DNA from: Epiperipatus broadwayi
Taxonomy: Eukaryota; Onychophora; Udeonychophora; Euonychophora; Peripatidae
Reading direction: 5' to 3'
Assembly: GCA_028023455.1 (NCBI GenBank)
Contig: JAQFVV010012395.1
Location: 9,980,154 to 10,044,153, forward strand
Length of the DNA: 64,000 nucleotides
The notes beneath the pieces are model-generated. The model made no database searches. It worked only from the letters and a program-made list of their open reading frames with translations, and was not told the origin of the DNA. Of this stretch, positions 46,010-58,000 are shown one piece after another (the stretch's first letter is position 1; each line of letters opens with the position of its first letter). A program made the position numbers and the translations under genes.

Positions 46010-46250
46010 TATTTATCATCCAATCCACCTCAATGAACTGATACACATAACCACATACATGTGAAAAAGATACACGATACATATTTTGTGCAGAACCAGC
46101 ACTCATCAGTTGGACCAGACCATAATCTGCCACACATATATAGAATAAATGCTCAGTTTATATTAAGATAGCAATTTCTCAAACTTTAATGAACAGGCTT
46201 CAATTTCTCACCCTTCTAACTATTCAATCATCCATTTCATTGAAAAACCA
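46010..46250 (-). repeat. D1 family copy
   Basis: Single-orientation D1 copy. The ribozyme-like block near 46075-46122 (minus) has CTGATGA and an improved stem II GTGC/GCAC, but AAA instead of GAA and no 3' stem I, so it is decayed. Confidence 0.7.
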
Positions 46251-46277
46251 ACAATGGAATGCTCAAAATCCTTATTG

Positions 46278-46376
46278 TATTTGATATTGTAATTATATAT
46301 ATATATATATATATATATGCCTCACAATATTTGATATTGTAATTATATATATATATATATATATATATGCCTCACA
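46278..46376. repeat. 50-bp tandem duplication containing (TA)n
   Basis: TTGATATTGTAATTATATAT begins at 46281 and 46331; both copies end GCCTCACAA. Confidence 0.93.
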
Positions 46377-46689
46377 ATTTATAAAGTGAGTTGGAACATC
46401 ATTACAAAATTTATTTAACTTTTCATACTTCATTTTTGTTCATGGAATTATAATGCTTATGAGTGATTGCTGTGATAATAGTAGGAATTCTATCATTATA
46501 TATGTGAAACTAAATTGTATGTTGATATATGTATTAATTTGTTTCACCCCAAAACCTTAAGGTGTCTGAATTCCAAACTGTTGTATTTAAATAGCAGGAT
46601 AAAAGCAAAAGGTGATCAATAAGTCAAGTTATGCAATTTTAATATTTTCTATCAGTGAAATGGCAATTATATACAAACAACTTATTTCT

Positions 46690-46960
46690 TCTATTTTGAT
46701 TATAGTTCAGTAATCAACAGATGCCTGATGGTAGTGCTTAATAAATCCTAATCCAATGCTGTCCTATTTCAAATATCCCCAGATTAGTTTATAGCTTATA
46801 ATTTTCATTAATGTCATAAGCAAGAGACTAATCTGAAGATAGTGGATATGTCAACAATGGATGAGTTACTAAGCACTAACCTCTGGCATCATTTGATTAT
46901 TAAAGTTACACTAGATGGTATGACCATATTGAGAATAGAAGAAATTCTATGAGTAGCAAT
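46690..46960. repeat. Decayed D2 fold-back
   Basis: ATATCCCCAGATTAGTTTAT near 46780 and GAGACTAATCTGAAGATAGT near 46828 are the inverted D2 ribozyme-like 3' halves meeting at CATTAATG. Flanked by further D2 pieces. Confidence 0.5.
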
Positions 46961-47967
46961 ATGTAAATTAAAGTCATGTGATGTCTTGTGGGTTATATAA
47001 AAACATGTTATATTCATAGTTGTGGTATCAATCAGCAGTCTTTATTTAAATAATTGGAGAAAAATGTCAACATTGCATAACTAAAACTTATAGGTTTTAT
47101 GATGAATATAGATAATGCTACTGTTGGCTTGGTATAGTAAATAGAATATCAGATATATTTTCAATACCAATTAAATTTCAACTCAATACGTCAAAATTTT
47201 TAAATGGATCATCTATTTTAATTATCCATATTTTTTGTTTAATTCAAGATGTAGTTATTCTTTAGGAGATCAAACAATTGATTGTCTTGATCATAGTAAT
47301 AGCTATTAATTGCTAGTATTTACCTTTCTATTACATCAATGAATTACAGTAGTTTTATTATGCTCTTAATATACATTTAATATATTTACATCCACTAATT
47401 TTCACTTACTATCTTGAATCAATTTTCAATCATTTCTTTTTTTTAAATTGAAGTAAAGTTTTACTATTTTTAGGAATTTATACTGTCATTTGTTCCCCCT
47501 GTGCTTTAAACGCTTGTGTTTTTGACACAGATGTGCATTGACAACTTTTCTGAATTAGATAACAGGTTAAGAAAGATCAAGAGAAGTACATTCTCAGTTT
47601 TAAAAAGTTATTGATTTTGTAGTTCAAAAGAAATGCGTTATATTTATCAAATGAAGGGAAAGTGCATTTTGGATTTATCTGGAAATAACATTTTATCAAA
47701 GTAATTCAATTTATCTTCCTATATTTAGAAGTAGTGCATTTTATAAGAAGTCTAAGTGAGTAATTATAGATATGTAATTTTATTTTAAAATCAGATTTAT
47801 ATATAATATCCTTTAAAATGCCGGTATCAACAGTATTTAAAATAAGACTCTTGATTTAAAGAAAAAATATGAACTCATTTCTGAAGAGACTTCTGAGTAG
47901 TAAAATACATTAGATTTTACTGAATTAGTAACAAATCACGTAATTCTTTAGTTTATACAATATGTGA
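46961..47967. other. AT-rich non-coding stretch
   Basis: Nothing recognised. Confidence 0.5.
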
Positions 47968-48177
47968 TAAAAGAGGTGCAGCTCTCTACTCTAGGCCCTC
48001 CATAGTGAGCTTAAACTGCCTTATTTCCAATTTAATAATACAAATTTCATTCATAAAAATAAAAGTACAAAGCCAGTCAGGTGAAAGTTTAAATTGTCTA
48101 CTATCTGATAGTTGCTAATTAGTCGAGCTTACCATAGATGGCACTACAATAGAGTTCTTATTTTATCAGATATTAGA
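47968..48177. repeat. D4 element, copy 2 (short fold-back)
   Basis: GATAAAAGAGGTGCAGCTCT and CCCTCCATAGTGAGCTTAAA on the left mirror CGAGCTTACCATAGATGGCA and GAGTTCTTATTTTATC on the right. About 210 bp in total. Confidence 0.55.
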
Positions 48178-48341
48178 GATTATTATGTATAGAATTTAAT
48201 ATGAATATTTCAATAACAAGAGAATTGTTAGATAGTGGCTATGTATTATATATTGTCTATTTTTAGAACATTTTTGGGGTACGTAAGGCATTTTTTAACC
48301 AAATTTAATTTTTTTTCAAGTTATTTACCAACCATCTATAT

Positions 48342-48802
48342 CAGGGGTGGCCAACTTTTGTATTCATAAGATCTACTTTTTATTTTTAAAATGTGTTGCG
48401 ATCGATTTGTTATCATAGGCTATCGATTTGTGGTTAAAGGCGTAATCTAATTGGAGAGAAGTGTGAAATACATAATATTTTTATATATCTACCTAGTAAA
48501 AAAATAACAATTATTTAATGGGCCAAAAAACTCATGTCTGGGGAAATTAAAGCAACATGAGTAATTATTAACAATATTTATTAATTTAAATTAGCTACAT
48601 TAAATCAAGATTAAAAATATTATTTTCAATAATGATACAGCTTAGTGGACTTCACCTATCTAGAATTGAAAAAAAAAATTAAAACAAAAATAACAAAAAA
48701 AATTTAAAAATCTTGACTTCATTTGTTTCACTCATTACCCAATAGCTCTTTCCAGATTGGCTTCGCGATCGATCATCACGATCGACTTGTTGGACACACC
48801 TG
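48342..48802. mobile_element. Non-autonomous hAT element 2
   Basis: 461 bp starting CAGGGGTGGCCAACT and ending TGTTGGACACACCTG, an imperfect inverted pair, flanked by perfect 8-bp duplications ATCTATAT at 48334-48341 and 48803-48810. GATCGAT-containing sub-terminal motifs near both ends (48400-48428, 48770-48786). No ORF. It shares the hAT end type but not its interior with the element at 44232. Confidence 0.92.
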
Positions 48803-50693
48803 ATCTATATTATGGTCTTTAAATTTACCTCTGAAATCAGCATGATCACAACTAACTCAGTTGGGATTTGTGCTATGTTTCTTAAATCAACAGTAATAAA
48901 GTGCCATCTACTATCATGCAATGACTTGTATAGAATATTTAGTGCCATACATTAATGGAATATACGATGATCTTTTATAGTTCATATTGATATCTTGTCT
49001 GAATGATAGTCTTAATGCCATTTTCTAGTAGGATATTTCTCAACCACAATGCTAACATATTAGTGTTAACAAAGTATATAAATGTTTTACTGATCATTTC
49101 AATTTCTAAAGTTCTTAGTTATCATGTAAATATGGAGTCTTATTGGATGATATCTATATGTGACATTTTGAATATCCTACATATCGCATTTTTATTAGGA
49201 TAACATATATCCGTATCACCATTTTCAAATACTATTGAACATAATATTGTAGGTGCTTTGGTCACTCCAATTTTTAAAACTCTCAGTTAGTCATCAAATG
49301 AAATCCTATTATAGAACAACTATGAGAACATTTTAAGTAATCCCCTTTGTTATAGAATTGTGAAATTAGTTAAACTTATATTGCCCAAAAAACTCTAATA
49401 TTCATACTATGATGCATTCATAATGATTACACTAATAAAATAATAAACAACCATTCATAAATTAATATAGCCATTCTAATTTCACACAATGAAAGAAAGA
49501 AAAAGTATTCTACAAATAAATTTTGCATTGATTATACAAACCAATCGCTGAAACACAAATATGGTAAATAATATTGACATGCTGATTTATTTTACTTGAT
49601 ATTTTACCATGTTGTCATTTAATGTCTACAGCAGAAAACTTTTCTTACTAAAATACTTCAATACCACATCCAATTATAGCTCTTTTTATTTACAGCCATT
49701 CTTTCACAATGGGAACAACTGACATTGTACTTCTGTAGAATGCCTTTGAGATTATCCTTATAATGTAGATGGTATCTACTTTTCCCATGAAAACTATTTT
49801 TAAGTTCCTCATAAAACTCCCTTTTAGAAAGTCTTGCTTCATTCATTTGTTTTACATGATTGGTTCAATAAAGATAAGAATTTACAATAATGAATTATGT
49901 AGTAAATATCTATTTATATAGCACTTGACTATGTATGTAATATAGAGAAGAGAATAAACCTAATGTCATATCCAGGTAGTTAAAAATGCATTAATTGGTT
50001 TTATGATGTTGCTATTGTTTATTTTTTTTAAATTGTACAGAGTACTCTTAAATAAAACTTTTCTAACACATTTACATTAAATTAATAGATGTCCAAGTTT
50101 CACATCCATAAAATAAATTATGAAAAATAACAATTGTATCCAATTAACTTAATTTCAATAGTTATTGCAAAGAAATAATCTTCCTTTTAACTTGTGAAAA
50201 GTCACAACAACACATTAGAGTTTATATTGTATCTCAGCACACAAAATATAAATCACTTCTTCATTCTATATACTTTTTTGTATTTACTCAGTAACAAAAA
50301 CCATGTCTATAGTACTTCTTGATTCTCTGAAATCACAGTGAGTCTGATAACCATTCATATATGACTGGAAGTAATCTATTCAACAAAATTTAGTCTCATT
50401 GCTGCAGTAGATTGTAAGAATATCCCATCATAATTATTGCAATTTTGTCTACTCCCCTTGTTGGTAAAAATTGAACCAATAAAAGCATCATTAAGATCAG
50501 GTGGCACAACTTTAAGGGTTTACATATTCCTAAAATTTAGAAACTAACATATCACCATTTTAGTTTAAGATTTCTTCAATGTTTTATCAGGAACTGCAGT
50601 ATTTACATTTTTAAGATTACAAAGAGCTGTTTTGATTTATCTAAGCTGAATAGCTTTTCCAATACTAAATCAGTATATAAAACAGGTATATCC
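48803..50693. other. AT-rich non-coding stretch
   Basis: Chance ORFs only (for example 49003-49203 and 49658-49846), with no family resemblance. Confidence 0.5.
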
Positions 50694-50777
50694 TTGTTAA
50701 AATAGGCAAAACTCTCTCCATACAGTAGTGCCACTCTAAGCACTACTGTATGGAGAGAGTTTTGCCTATTTTAACAA
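50694..50777. repeat. Perfect 38-bp hairpin made of D2 ends
   Basis: Arms 50694-50731 and 50740-50777 are exact inverse copies around an 8-nt loop CACTCTAA. The arm contains GCAAAACTCTCTCCATACAG with TAGTGC, the D2 signature. D2 terminal sequence (CAAGCATGGAAGATAGTGAT) follows on the right. Confidence 0.97.
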
Positions 50778-50844
50778 CAGTTATGAGCAAGCATGGAAGA
50801 TAGTGATCATGTGATGTTTTAAGGTATACCATTAAATAAATAAG

Positions 50845-51541
50845 CATTTATTTTTATATAACGCTATGCATACAATTGTATACATTCAAAGATCAGCCTT
50901 TCAAGCTAATTGTGCATGCGTCTTCTGCGAGTGTTAAATAATAAATGAATACTTCACTCTACAATACAAGATATAGTATTTATGCAGGAATAAAAGGAAT
51001 CCTCTTATTCCTACAACTCAAATTCTTTTATATGAGCAAATCTGAAGTACTGTTGAATAAAGCATGAGAGTAGAATTCTCACTTTAAATTACTATCTACG
51101 ATGTTGTGAAGAATGACACCGGTGAAATTGTCTAGAATTTACTAAACGCCACTCTAAGTGAAACTTAATTATAAGTAAATAAGCATTTATTTTTATATAA
51201 TGCTATGCATACAATTGTATACATTCAAAGATCAGCCTTTATTTACTTATAATTAAGTTTCACTTAGAGTGGCGTTTAGTAAATTCTAGACAATTTCACC
51301 GGCGTCATTCTTCACAACATCGTAGATAGTAATTTAAAGTGAGGATTCTACTCTCACGCTTTATTCAACAGTACTTCAGATTTGCTCATATAAAAGAATT
51401 TGAGTTGTAGGAATAAGAGGATTCCTTTTATTCCTGCATAAATACTATATCTTGTATTGTAGAGTGAAGTATTCATTTATTATTTAACACTCGCAGAAGA
51501 CGCATGCACAATTAGCTTGAAAGGCTGATCTTTGAATGTAT
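50845..51541. repeat. E-family fold-back with nested duplication, ~300-bp arms
   Basis: The left arm (to about 51182) and right arm (about 51239-51541) are near-identical inverse copies (for example TCTTCTGCGAGTGTTAAATA, GACAATTTCACCGG, CACTTAGAGTGGCGTTTAG). The spacer 51183-51238 repeats the far-left block TATACATTCAAAGATCAGCC in direct orientation. This would fold into a very long RNA hairpin if transcribed. Confidence 0.88.
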
Positions 51542-52035
51542 ATCATTAAATGTTGTCATCTCTGTTCTTGTATCATTATTCAAAATGTGATTAAAATACT
51601 CTTTCCACTGATTCAAAATATTATTGTCATCATTTAAGAAAGGGTCATTGCTGGATTTAATAGGATTGTGATACCATTTCTCAGGTCCACATGTTGAGTT
51701 CAGTGCATCAAAAACTGATCTAGAATGAACATCATCATTGAATATCTCTATCTTCTTTACATTTTTAAGCCTTTTTATAAGTTGTTGAACTTCTGCTTTC
51801 ACATCTTTTATATTTATTATAAAACTCCACATTTGATTTACTATTTTGCCAAGTGGAAAACATCACATATTTTCTCTTAATCAAATCACTAGTAATGAAA
51901 TTTTAGAAAACCACTGATGATTCTTATCTTTAGTGAACCCAAGAGATTTGCTTATATCCATAATGTATGTCTTAAGAGAATTTCCCGCTTCAGTAATATG
52001 ATAATCCTAACGTTCCAAGTTCGCAATTTTAGTAT
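51542..52035 (-). pseudogene. LINE endonuclease-RT linker relic
   Basis: Minus-strand frame 51832-51542 reads FDALNSTCGPEKWYHNPIKS, SNDPFLNDDNNILNQWKEYF and NHILNNDTRTE. This matches the common linker of many LINE polyproteins (YDALKxxYGP...PIxSxDGxxLxTDxxxIxxRWxEHFxxLLN). Further upstream on minus, LNTKIANLE and DISKSLGFTKDKNHQW continue in broken frames. The fragment ends abruptly at the E-family fold-back. It may be the 5' part of the lineage represented at 13845-14045. Confidence 0.7.
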
Positions 52036-53617
52036 TTAAGAGCTGTCAAAATTTAATAAGACATAAATTTATTCTAAAGAATGAATATTAATTTTCTTGT
52101 GAATATGTTTGAAATAATATCTACTTTTAATGCAACTATCAATCTTAATGGATTTAATATATGATATGTTCAACAATGTGTGCTTATAATCGCTCACATA
52201 ATGTGAACTTTTGTATTTTGATTTTTACCTATGAATACATCCATGTTGTGCAAAAAAATCAACAACAAATCATTTGAATTTACGTCACCAATACCATTGT
52301 TTCAGTAATTAAGTCATTTCTGTAATAAAGCCCAAGATGAGAGGCCACTAATAATTAGTATGTAAAGCACTAATTTTTTGCAGTTTTGTTGAACTTTATA
52401 AGATTTTCAGTTAACTAATTCACTCTTCTATTTTTATTATAGTGTCATGTAAAAAGGCAACAACTTAATGTTGTATAAGGCTTATATGGTGAAAAAATAG
52501 ATTTTTGAATAATATGCTTTTATATGTGGAATATGTCTCATGGATTAATCAGTTTATGATGAAGATTAAAGATTGGGTTTTTAAATAACTTTTGAGGCTC
52601 AAAGATACAACAATAAAATTAAATATACAGTACTATTAATTTTACTTTAGAAATGATGAAGAATTTACAAGCTGAAAAACTTTTCTCCATATTTCCATGA
52701 TTCAATTTTTTATTCATTGATACAGTAGTTCTTTACATTCCTTTGGAGATAGGTGTCTTAGGTGAGGTATGATTTCTTGACCAACTGATCAATATGATTT
52801 CTCTTCTGTCTTTTTCCTAGAAAGATAGGATAAATCTAATTATGCAACAAAAATTAAATGATTTTAAAAAGACCAAAAGCTGGCCACTCCTTTAACACCT
52901 GCCCTTTTTACTCATTGGGATATAACACTATAAAATTATGAAATGAGAAGATTCTTGAATTTCAAGCTCAAAATTAGAACAACTTTGTACTGCAAATATT
53001 TAATGGCATAGCATATACTTAAAACACAATGGACCTCAATGAAGGCATTACACAGACAATTTCTAGTAATAGAATAAAAATAGAAAAATGAATTAGTATT
53101 AATACTAAATCATATTTATTCTATAAGCGCTAACCATCTAGAATTTTTTTATTAACATCATTTTTAGCATGCATATATTTTATAATGTTCATTTACTTTG
53201 ATTCCCATTCTAATTATAAAACATGATTTTTAAAAAAAAAAAATAAACAGAGTTTCAAAACATTTTGTTGATAAGAAACTATCTTTTACAGACATATATT
53301 TAAATATCCACTAATGGATAAAGTAATAAGCAGTTAGAAATCACAGAATCTCTATATAAGCCAAATGTTAAAAACTGCTGAATTTAAATATGAAGAAATG
53401 TTTCATTTGTCTTTTCTGTCATCTATTGTAACTAATTGATTTCCATTACATTATTGGTTTTGAAGAATCTTTTTCTATCACATTTTATTTGATTAATTAT
53501 TCATTTTTCTATCATAAATAAAATCTGTAGCTGTACATTCTATATTAATATCAAACATCATGTAACTTTAAATAAGAGTGAGATAGAGGTCGCCGCTATG
53601 AAAATAATTATTATATA
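52036..53617. other. AT-rich non-coding stretch
   Basis: Nothing recognised. Confidence 0.5.
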
Positions 53618-54574
53618 CACCTGGGTCTCATTTTACATGATAGATAAGTTCCTCAGAAAACACACGCAAAAGAAATTGCACAAAAATAGATGTAACTTAC
53701 CTTGAAAAAGGGGGGATATGGACTGTGATTTTTCAAAAATCGCATAAAAGCAAAGCACCAACATAAAATTACTTTAAAATTCGCGCAAAAAAAAAAAATA
53801 AGGAAATAAAATATGACTAATAAAAAATTTCAAATTTGAAAAAAATTGATACAAGACAAACTTTTTTTAACTATAATATTTAATTTTATTCAAAACAATA
53901 TGTATTTTTATGCATAATTTACAGTACAGTAATTTACATTTTTTATACACGTTTTAATTATTATCGCTATTTGCCGATAAACAGGTTCATTTGCAAACTG
54001 GTAAAAAATCAGATTCTTCACAAGAGGAAATACAACTAGCGCCAACTTCACTCTCATGTTGTGTTAATGGTTTTCTGGTGACAAAGTAATTAGTAATTAA
54101 TCTTTGAGATGATGATTTTATTAATTGTTTATGAAGCTCATGATATCCTGACATACAATCATTTAGCTCTTGTTGGAATTTAAGAGCATGTTCATGATTA
54201 GTGTCATTAATAAGAAAATAATAACGTTCTTTTTTAAAAAGCAAAAACAAAACGTGATTTAAAATGCAAAATTAACACGCACAATGTTTGACCAAATTTA
54301 CATTATAATCTTGTAAAATTTAATGTGTGTATACATAAAATGTGGAAATCATGATTTTAATTTCATTATTGCATAAAATCTTACTATTATAAAGCACTGA
54401 AATAAGATGAAAGTCAAATTCCAATAATGTGCTATTACTTTCAATATGACATAAGTGCATGAAATTTATTATTTAATGTAATAGCGCATTATCAGAATTC
54501 GACTTCCAAAGAAACATGAATCACGTAACTTCAAAATCGCATTAAATAAATCCGCGTAAAACGAGATCCAGGTG
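53618..54574 (-). mobile_element. Tigger/pogo-type non-autonomous DNA transposon, copy 2
   Basis: 957 bp bounded by CACCTGGGTCTC and GAGATCCAGGTG with TA on both sides. It is an inverted homologue of 17671-18604. The catalytic domain is missing while a C-terminal coding piece remains. LINE-A copy 3 begins a few bases beyond its right end. Confidence 0.82.
53987..54250 (-). pseudogene. C-terminal remnant of Tigger-type transposase
   Basis: 87 codons without a stop, ending at the natural-looking terminator 53987. The segment ELHKQLIKSSSQRLITNYFV followed by TRKPL resembles the basic QxxITxFF/YF tail of Tigger/jerky transposases. The downstream acidic part (HESEVGASCISSCEESDF) is also present, shifted, in copy 1 near 18170-18240. 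The DNA-binding and DDE domains are absent. Assignment rests on the tail motif plus the TA-flanked ends. Confidence 0.5.
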
Positions 54575-54577
54575 TAT

Positions 54578-56085
54578 ATCAATTAGGGAATATAGAATCA
54601 GTTAAAGTTAAAAATGGAGTGGGATTAAGGCAAGAATGCCCTATGTCACTTATTTTGTTTATGTTGTATTTGAGTGAAATGGAAAGAGCAATAGAAAGAT
54701 TAGGAAGAGGGATAGAGATACCATTAATAGGTAGTAAGGGAGTATATATTTCGTCATGTCTTTTTTTTTGTGGATGATATATTTTTGTGTGCAGAAAGAA
54801 GAAAATATATGGAAGTTATGCTGAGGACATTTGCAAGGGTGGGTAAAGAGATGGGGATTAAATTTAGTGAAGAAAAATCAAATATAATGATGGTTAATAC
54901 TGGGAAAGAGAAGATGTAGAATTTTTATTGGGAGATATTAAGTTAAGTGTGGTTAATAGATATAATTATTTGGGAATTATTTTAAGTAATCAGAAAAATT
55001 ATTTGGATTAATGGGAGAAAAATTGATAAATGAAAGAAAGAAAAGAAAGAGATTGATAAAGAAATTAACAGTGTTTTCATATAATATGATATAGCTAGAA
55101 TTATATGGAAAGGAGTTGGTAATGATGCATTATATGTTAGTAAAGAGGTATTAAATTACTTAAAAAAAAGTTCAAAGGGAAGTAGGAAGACATGCATTGG
55201 ATGCAGATGTATGAACAGCAAGGGAGGCAATTCAAGGAGAAATGGGATGGTCAAGTTTTCATATGAGAGATACAAAAAGTAAAATGAAAATGTTTGGTAG
55301 ATTGCAGTATTATGGATAATAAAAAAATAGACAAAATAGTATTTAATTGGGTTATGAGTAAAGGGCAGGTAACAAGATGGGTGAGAAAGCTAATGTGGTA
55401 TGCAAAAGATTTGAATAAAGAATTTATATCAATATATGTGTACAAAAGATGAGATGATTGTGTTAAGAGGATTGTTGAGGGTTATAATAGTAAGGAATGG
55501 GATAAAAGATTTATTAATAAAGAATAGGGAGTTAGATAGATGAAGAAATAGTATGGAGAGTAAAAAGAATTTAAATATATATAGAAATAAACAGAATATT
55601 ACGTGCGAGTTAATATATGATAATAGTAAGGAAAGTAGTTTATTGTTTAAGGCTCGAACAGAATCTTTAGCAACGAGAATATACATGTAAATGGAAAAAT
55701 ATGGGTGATTTAGTCTGTAAATTATGTAAGGAAGGAATAGAAAATATTAGGCATCTTTTAATTGAATGTAAATGCTTGAAAGCAGAAAGGGCATATATAA
55801 TGAAGTTATGGAAGAATAAATATGAAAAAAGTCATTATATAGAAAGTGAATTATTGGTTTTTATGCTGGGTTTGGGAAAAGATAAGGGGGATTTAGATAT
55901 AAAGGCCATAGAGTTGACAAAGATTATGTTGTGATAATGGGATGGAGCAGAATATGGGAAAACTTAGACTGGGGAATGGAAAATAAAGTGGATAACAGGT
56001 TTCTCTGGGCATAATTGTTGAGAGATTCTTGACTCTGTTTAAGGAGAAGCTACAGTCCATCACATTACATCACATCAAAGTAATG
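54578..56085 (+). mobile_element. LINE-A copy 3, 5'-truncated
   Basis: Begins inside the reverse transcriptase: VKVKNGVGLRQECPMSLILF with MLYLSEMERAIERLG (motif B region), then FFVDDIFLC (motif C) after a frame change, NYLGIILS, RWVRK, NIYRNKQNI and the zinc-knuckle end. The 3' end carries GAGAGATTCTTGACTCTG and the tail CATCACATTACATCACATCA. It is less decayed than copies 1 and 2. Confidence 0.82.
55701..55934 (+). pseudogene. LINE-A C-terminal zinc-knuckle region
   Basis: 78 open codons: MGDLVCKLCKEGIENIRHLL then IECKCLKAERA give a CX2C-X8-H-X4-C knuckle common at the end of LINE polyproteins, followed by IMKLWKNKYEKSHYIES and LGLGKDKGDLDIKAIEL. This is the only open stretch of LINE-A here; it is part of a dead element. 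Confidence 0.75.
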
Positions 56086-57739
56086 ATATTAATTTGTATA
56101 TTAAATTCATATATGTGAACTGGAACAACCCAAATCTTCAGTGAACTGTCAATATAAATTCATATACCCATTTTCTCTTTGTTGAAAATCTTTGTGGAGC
56201 TTTTCTAGGGAAGAAAAAAATGGCAACTCATAGAAGACTTGTTTCTCTTTCAATTACAAATGATAATAATATTGATTTTTTTTTCTTCAATTGTATTTGT
56301 AATTCAAATTTGAAAATGTTTGTTCATGTGCATAATGAAGTAGTTTTTTTCTTCTTTATAACCTAATACTAAATGCACTTTTGGTGATGTATCTTAAATA
56401 ATCAATCTCTTGCATTATATTAGCAAACTAGGTCATTGTGACATAGTGTACTCATAAACAAATAAATAGACTTTATTTAGTGATTGAGTAGAAGACTTAG
56501 AAGTTCAAGATCAATGGGTCATGGCCCAACATAATCACTTCCAGTACTCAAAATACTTATGAACTCCCAAACAGCCATTTAAATATTTTTTTAATTTTTA
56601 GTGAATGACAATAATAATGATGATGATGATAATAATAGGAGAGTGTACAATATGTCCCAGAGAAAAGAAACTGATTTTCTCTCTAAGTTTCCTGCAACAC
56701 CATCTATGAATCAATGCATGTGTTACATTGTAACATAACTTAATTATTCACCACAAAAATTTTAAGGCTTTTAACACATCTGGGTCACATGTTATTACAT
56801 GAAATATGATTGTGTGTTTCATGCCTTCTTTTTAAATCATTTTCAGTGCTCTTCTTGTCATTATGAAATTTTGAAGACCACTTGAAAATGTTCTTCCTAC
56901 TATACTTAAAGATTAACTTTCATGCACAGTATAAATTATTTAAAACATTTCCACAGCAGTTGGGCTCTACTTAAAACAAAATTTAATCTTAGTGAAATGT
57001 CTCATCATAGGTTATGGTACAAAATACACTCAGATTTCATGTCATAATTTATCATCCAGATATATTTGTAGTAAATAGCTACATTGTTGCTATGAAACAT
57101 GTGCTGATGCACAGTTGTTGCTTCAGTAGCTTGGAGATAACCAATCAACAGTATCTTTATCCTGGAATACAATGTATAATCATATAGAAATTTATTTCCT
57201 TCATTAGTTTGTATATTTTGAAAGATTTTCAAGAAGTGTGCAAATGTTTAATTTACTTTTTTAATTACTGATAATAAATAATATGGCTTTAATATTAATT
57301 GATTGTACCACTTTTTGTGTGAATTGGTTTAAAATATTGTTGTTGTTTTTACAACATATATACTGTAAAAGGCCTTACATTATAATGATTAGTGGATTCA
57401 TCTAATTTGCTTCTGGTTTAGAATGCTCTATGCAGTTTAGCACTGTTGATAGAATGTCCAAATTGCAGTTCTGTTCTTGAACATGTTATGAATCTTCAAG
57501 CAATAAAGCCATATGTGTTTTTTTATGGTTTAATATTTGAATCTGGACATAACATGGAAAATTTTTCAGACAGCCATCCAATTGTCAATGGGTTTATAGG
57601 ATTTTATTGGCTAAAGGTTAATAGAAGAAAAAGAAGCCAAAAAACTCTCATCAATTTGCTATAGTTAATGTCTTCCCCTTCACCTTCACTGTAAAATATT
57701 CCTGAAGATACATTGGTTCACATTGGTAATTTATTTCAT
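56086..57739. other. Non-coding with a D3 fragment
   Basis: A D3 relic lies on minus at about 56500-56590 (AGTTCATAAGTATTTTGAGT, CCATGACCCATTGATCTTGA). A short (AAT/GAT)n tract is at 56608-56635. Otherwise nothing recognised. Confidence 0.5.
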
Positions 57740-58000
57740 GCACCCTTCAGCTATCCACACTATCTCATACAACTGATACATATGACCACACACATATAGA
57801 AAAAGATAAATAATCATCAATATATGCATTTCATGCTAAACCAGCACTCAGCAGTTGGTCCAGATTACCGTTTCCCACACACACATATATAATCAGTGCT
57901 CAGTTTATATTAAAATAGCAAATCTTCATACTTTAATAAACAGGCTTCAATCTACTCCAACCTCCAATTTTTCAGCCATCCATGTCATTGAAAACCTGAT
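57740..58000 (-). repeat. D1 family copy
   Basis: Single-orientation D1 copy with the end segment CAGCTATCCACACTATCTCA near 57750, the hammerhead-like block at 57816-57859, and CAGGCTTCAATCTACTCCAA near 57940. Confidence 0.75.
57816..57859 (-). ncRNA. Hammerhead-like motif, D1 copy (A6 mutated)
   Basis: 44 nt on minus: ACCAA, CTGCTGA (A6 to C), stem II GTGCT/AGCAT with loop GGTTT, GAA, ATGCATAT as stem III, A, TTGAT. The length equals the intact copies at 9.4 and 9.8 kb, but the core change should abolish cleavage. Confidence 0.5.

Noticed and set aside
57446-57664. 72-codon ORF with CPNC
   Set aside because: No second metal-binding pair and no coding context.
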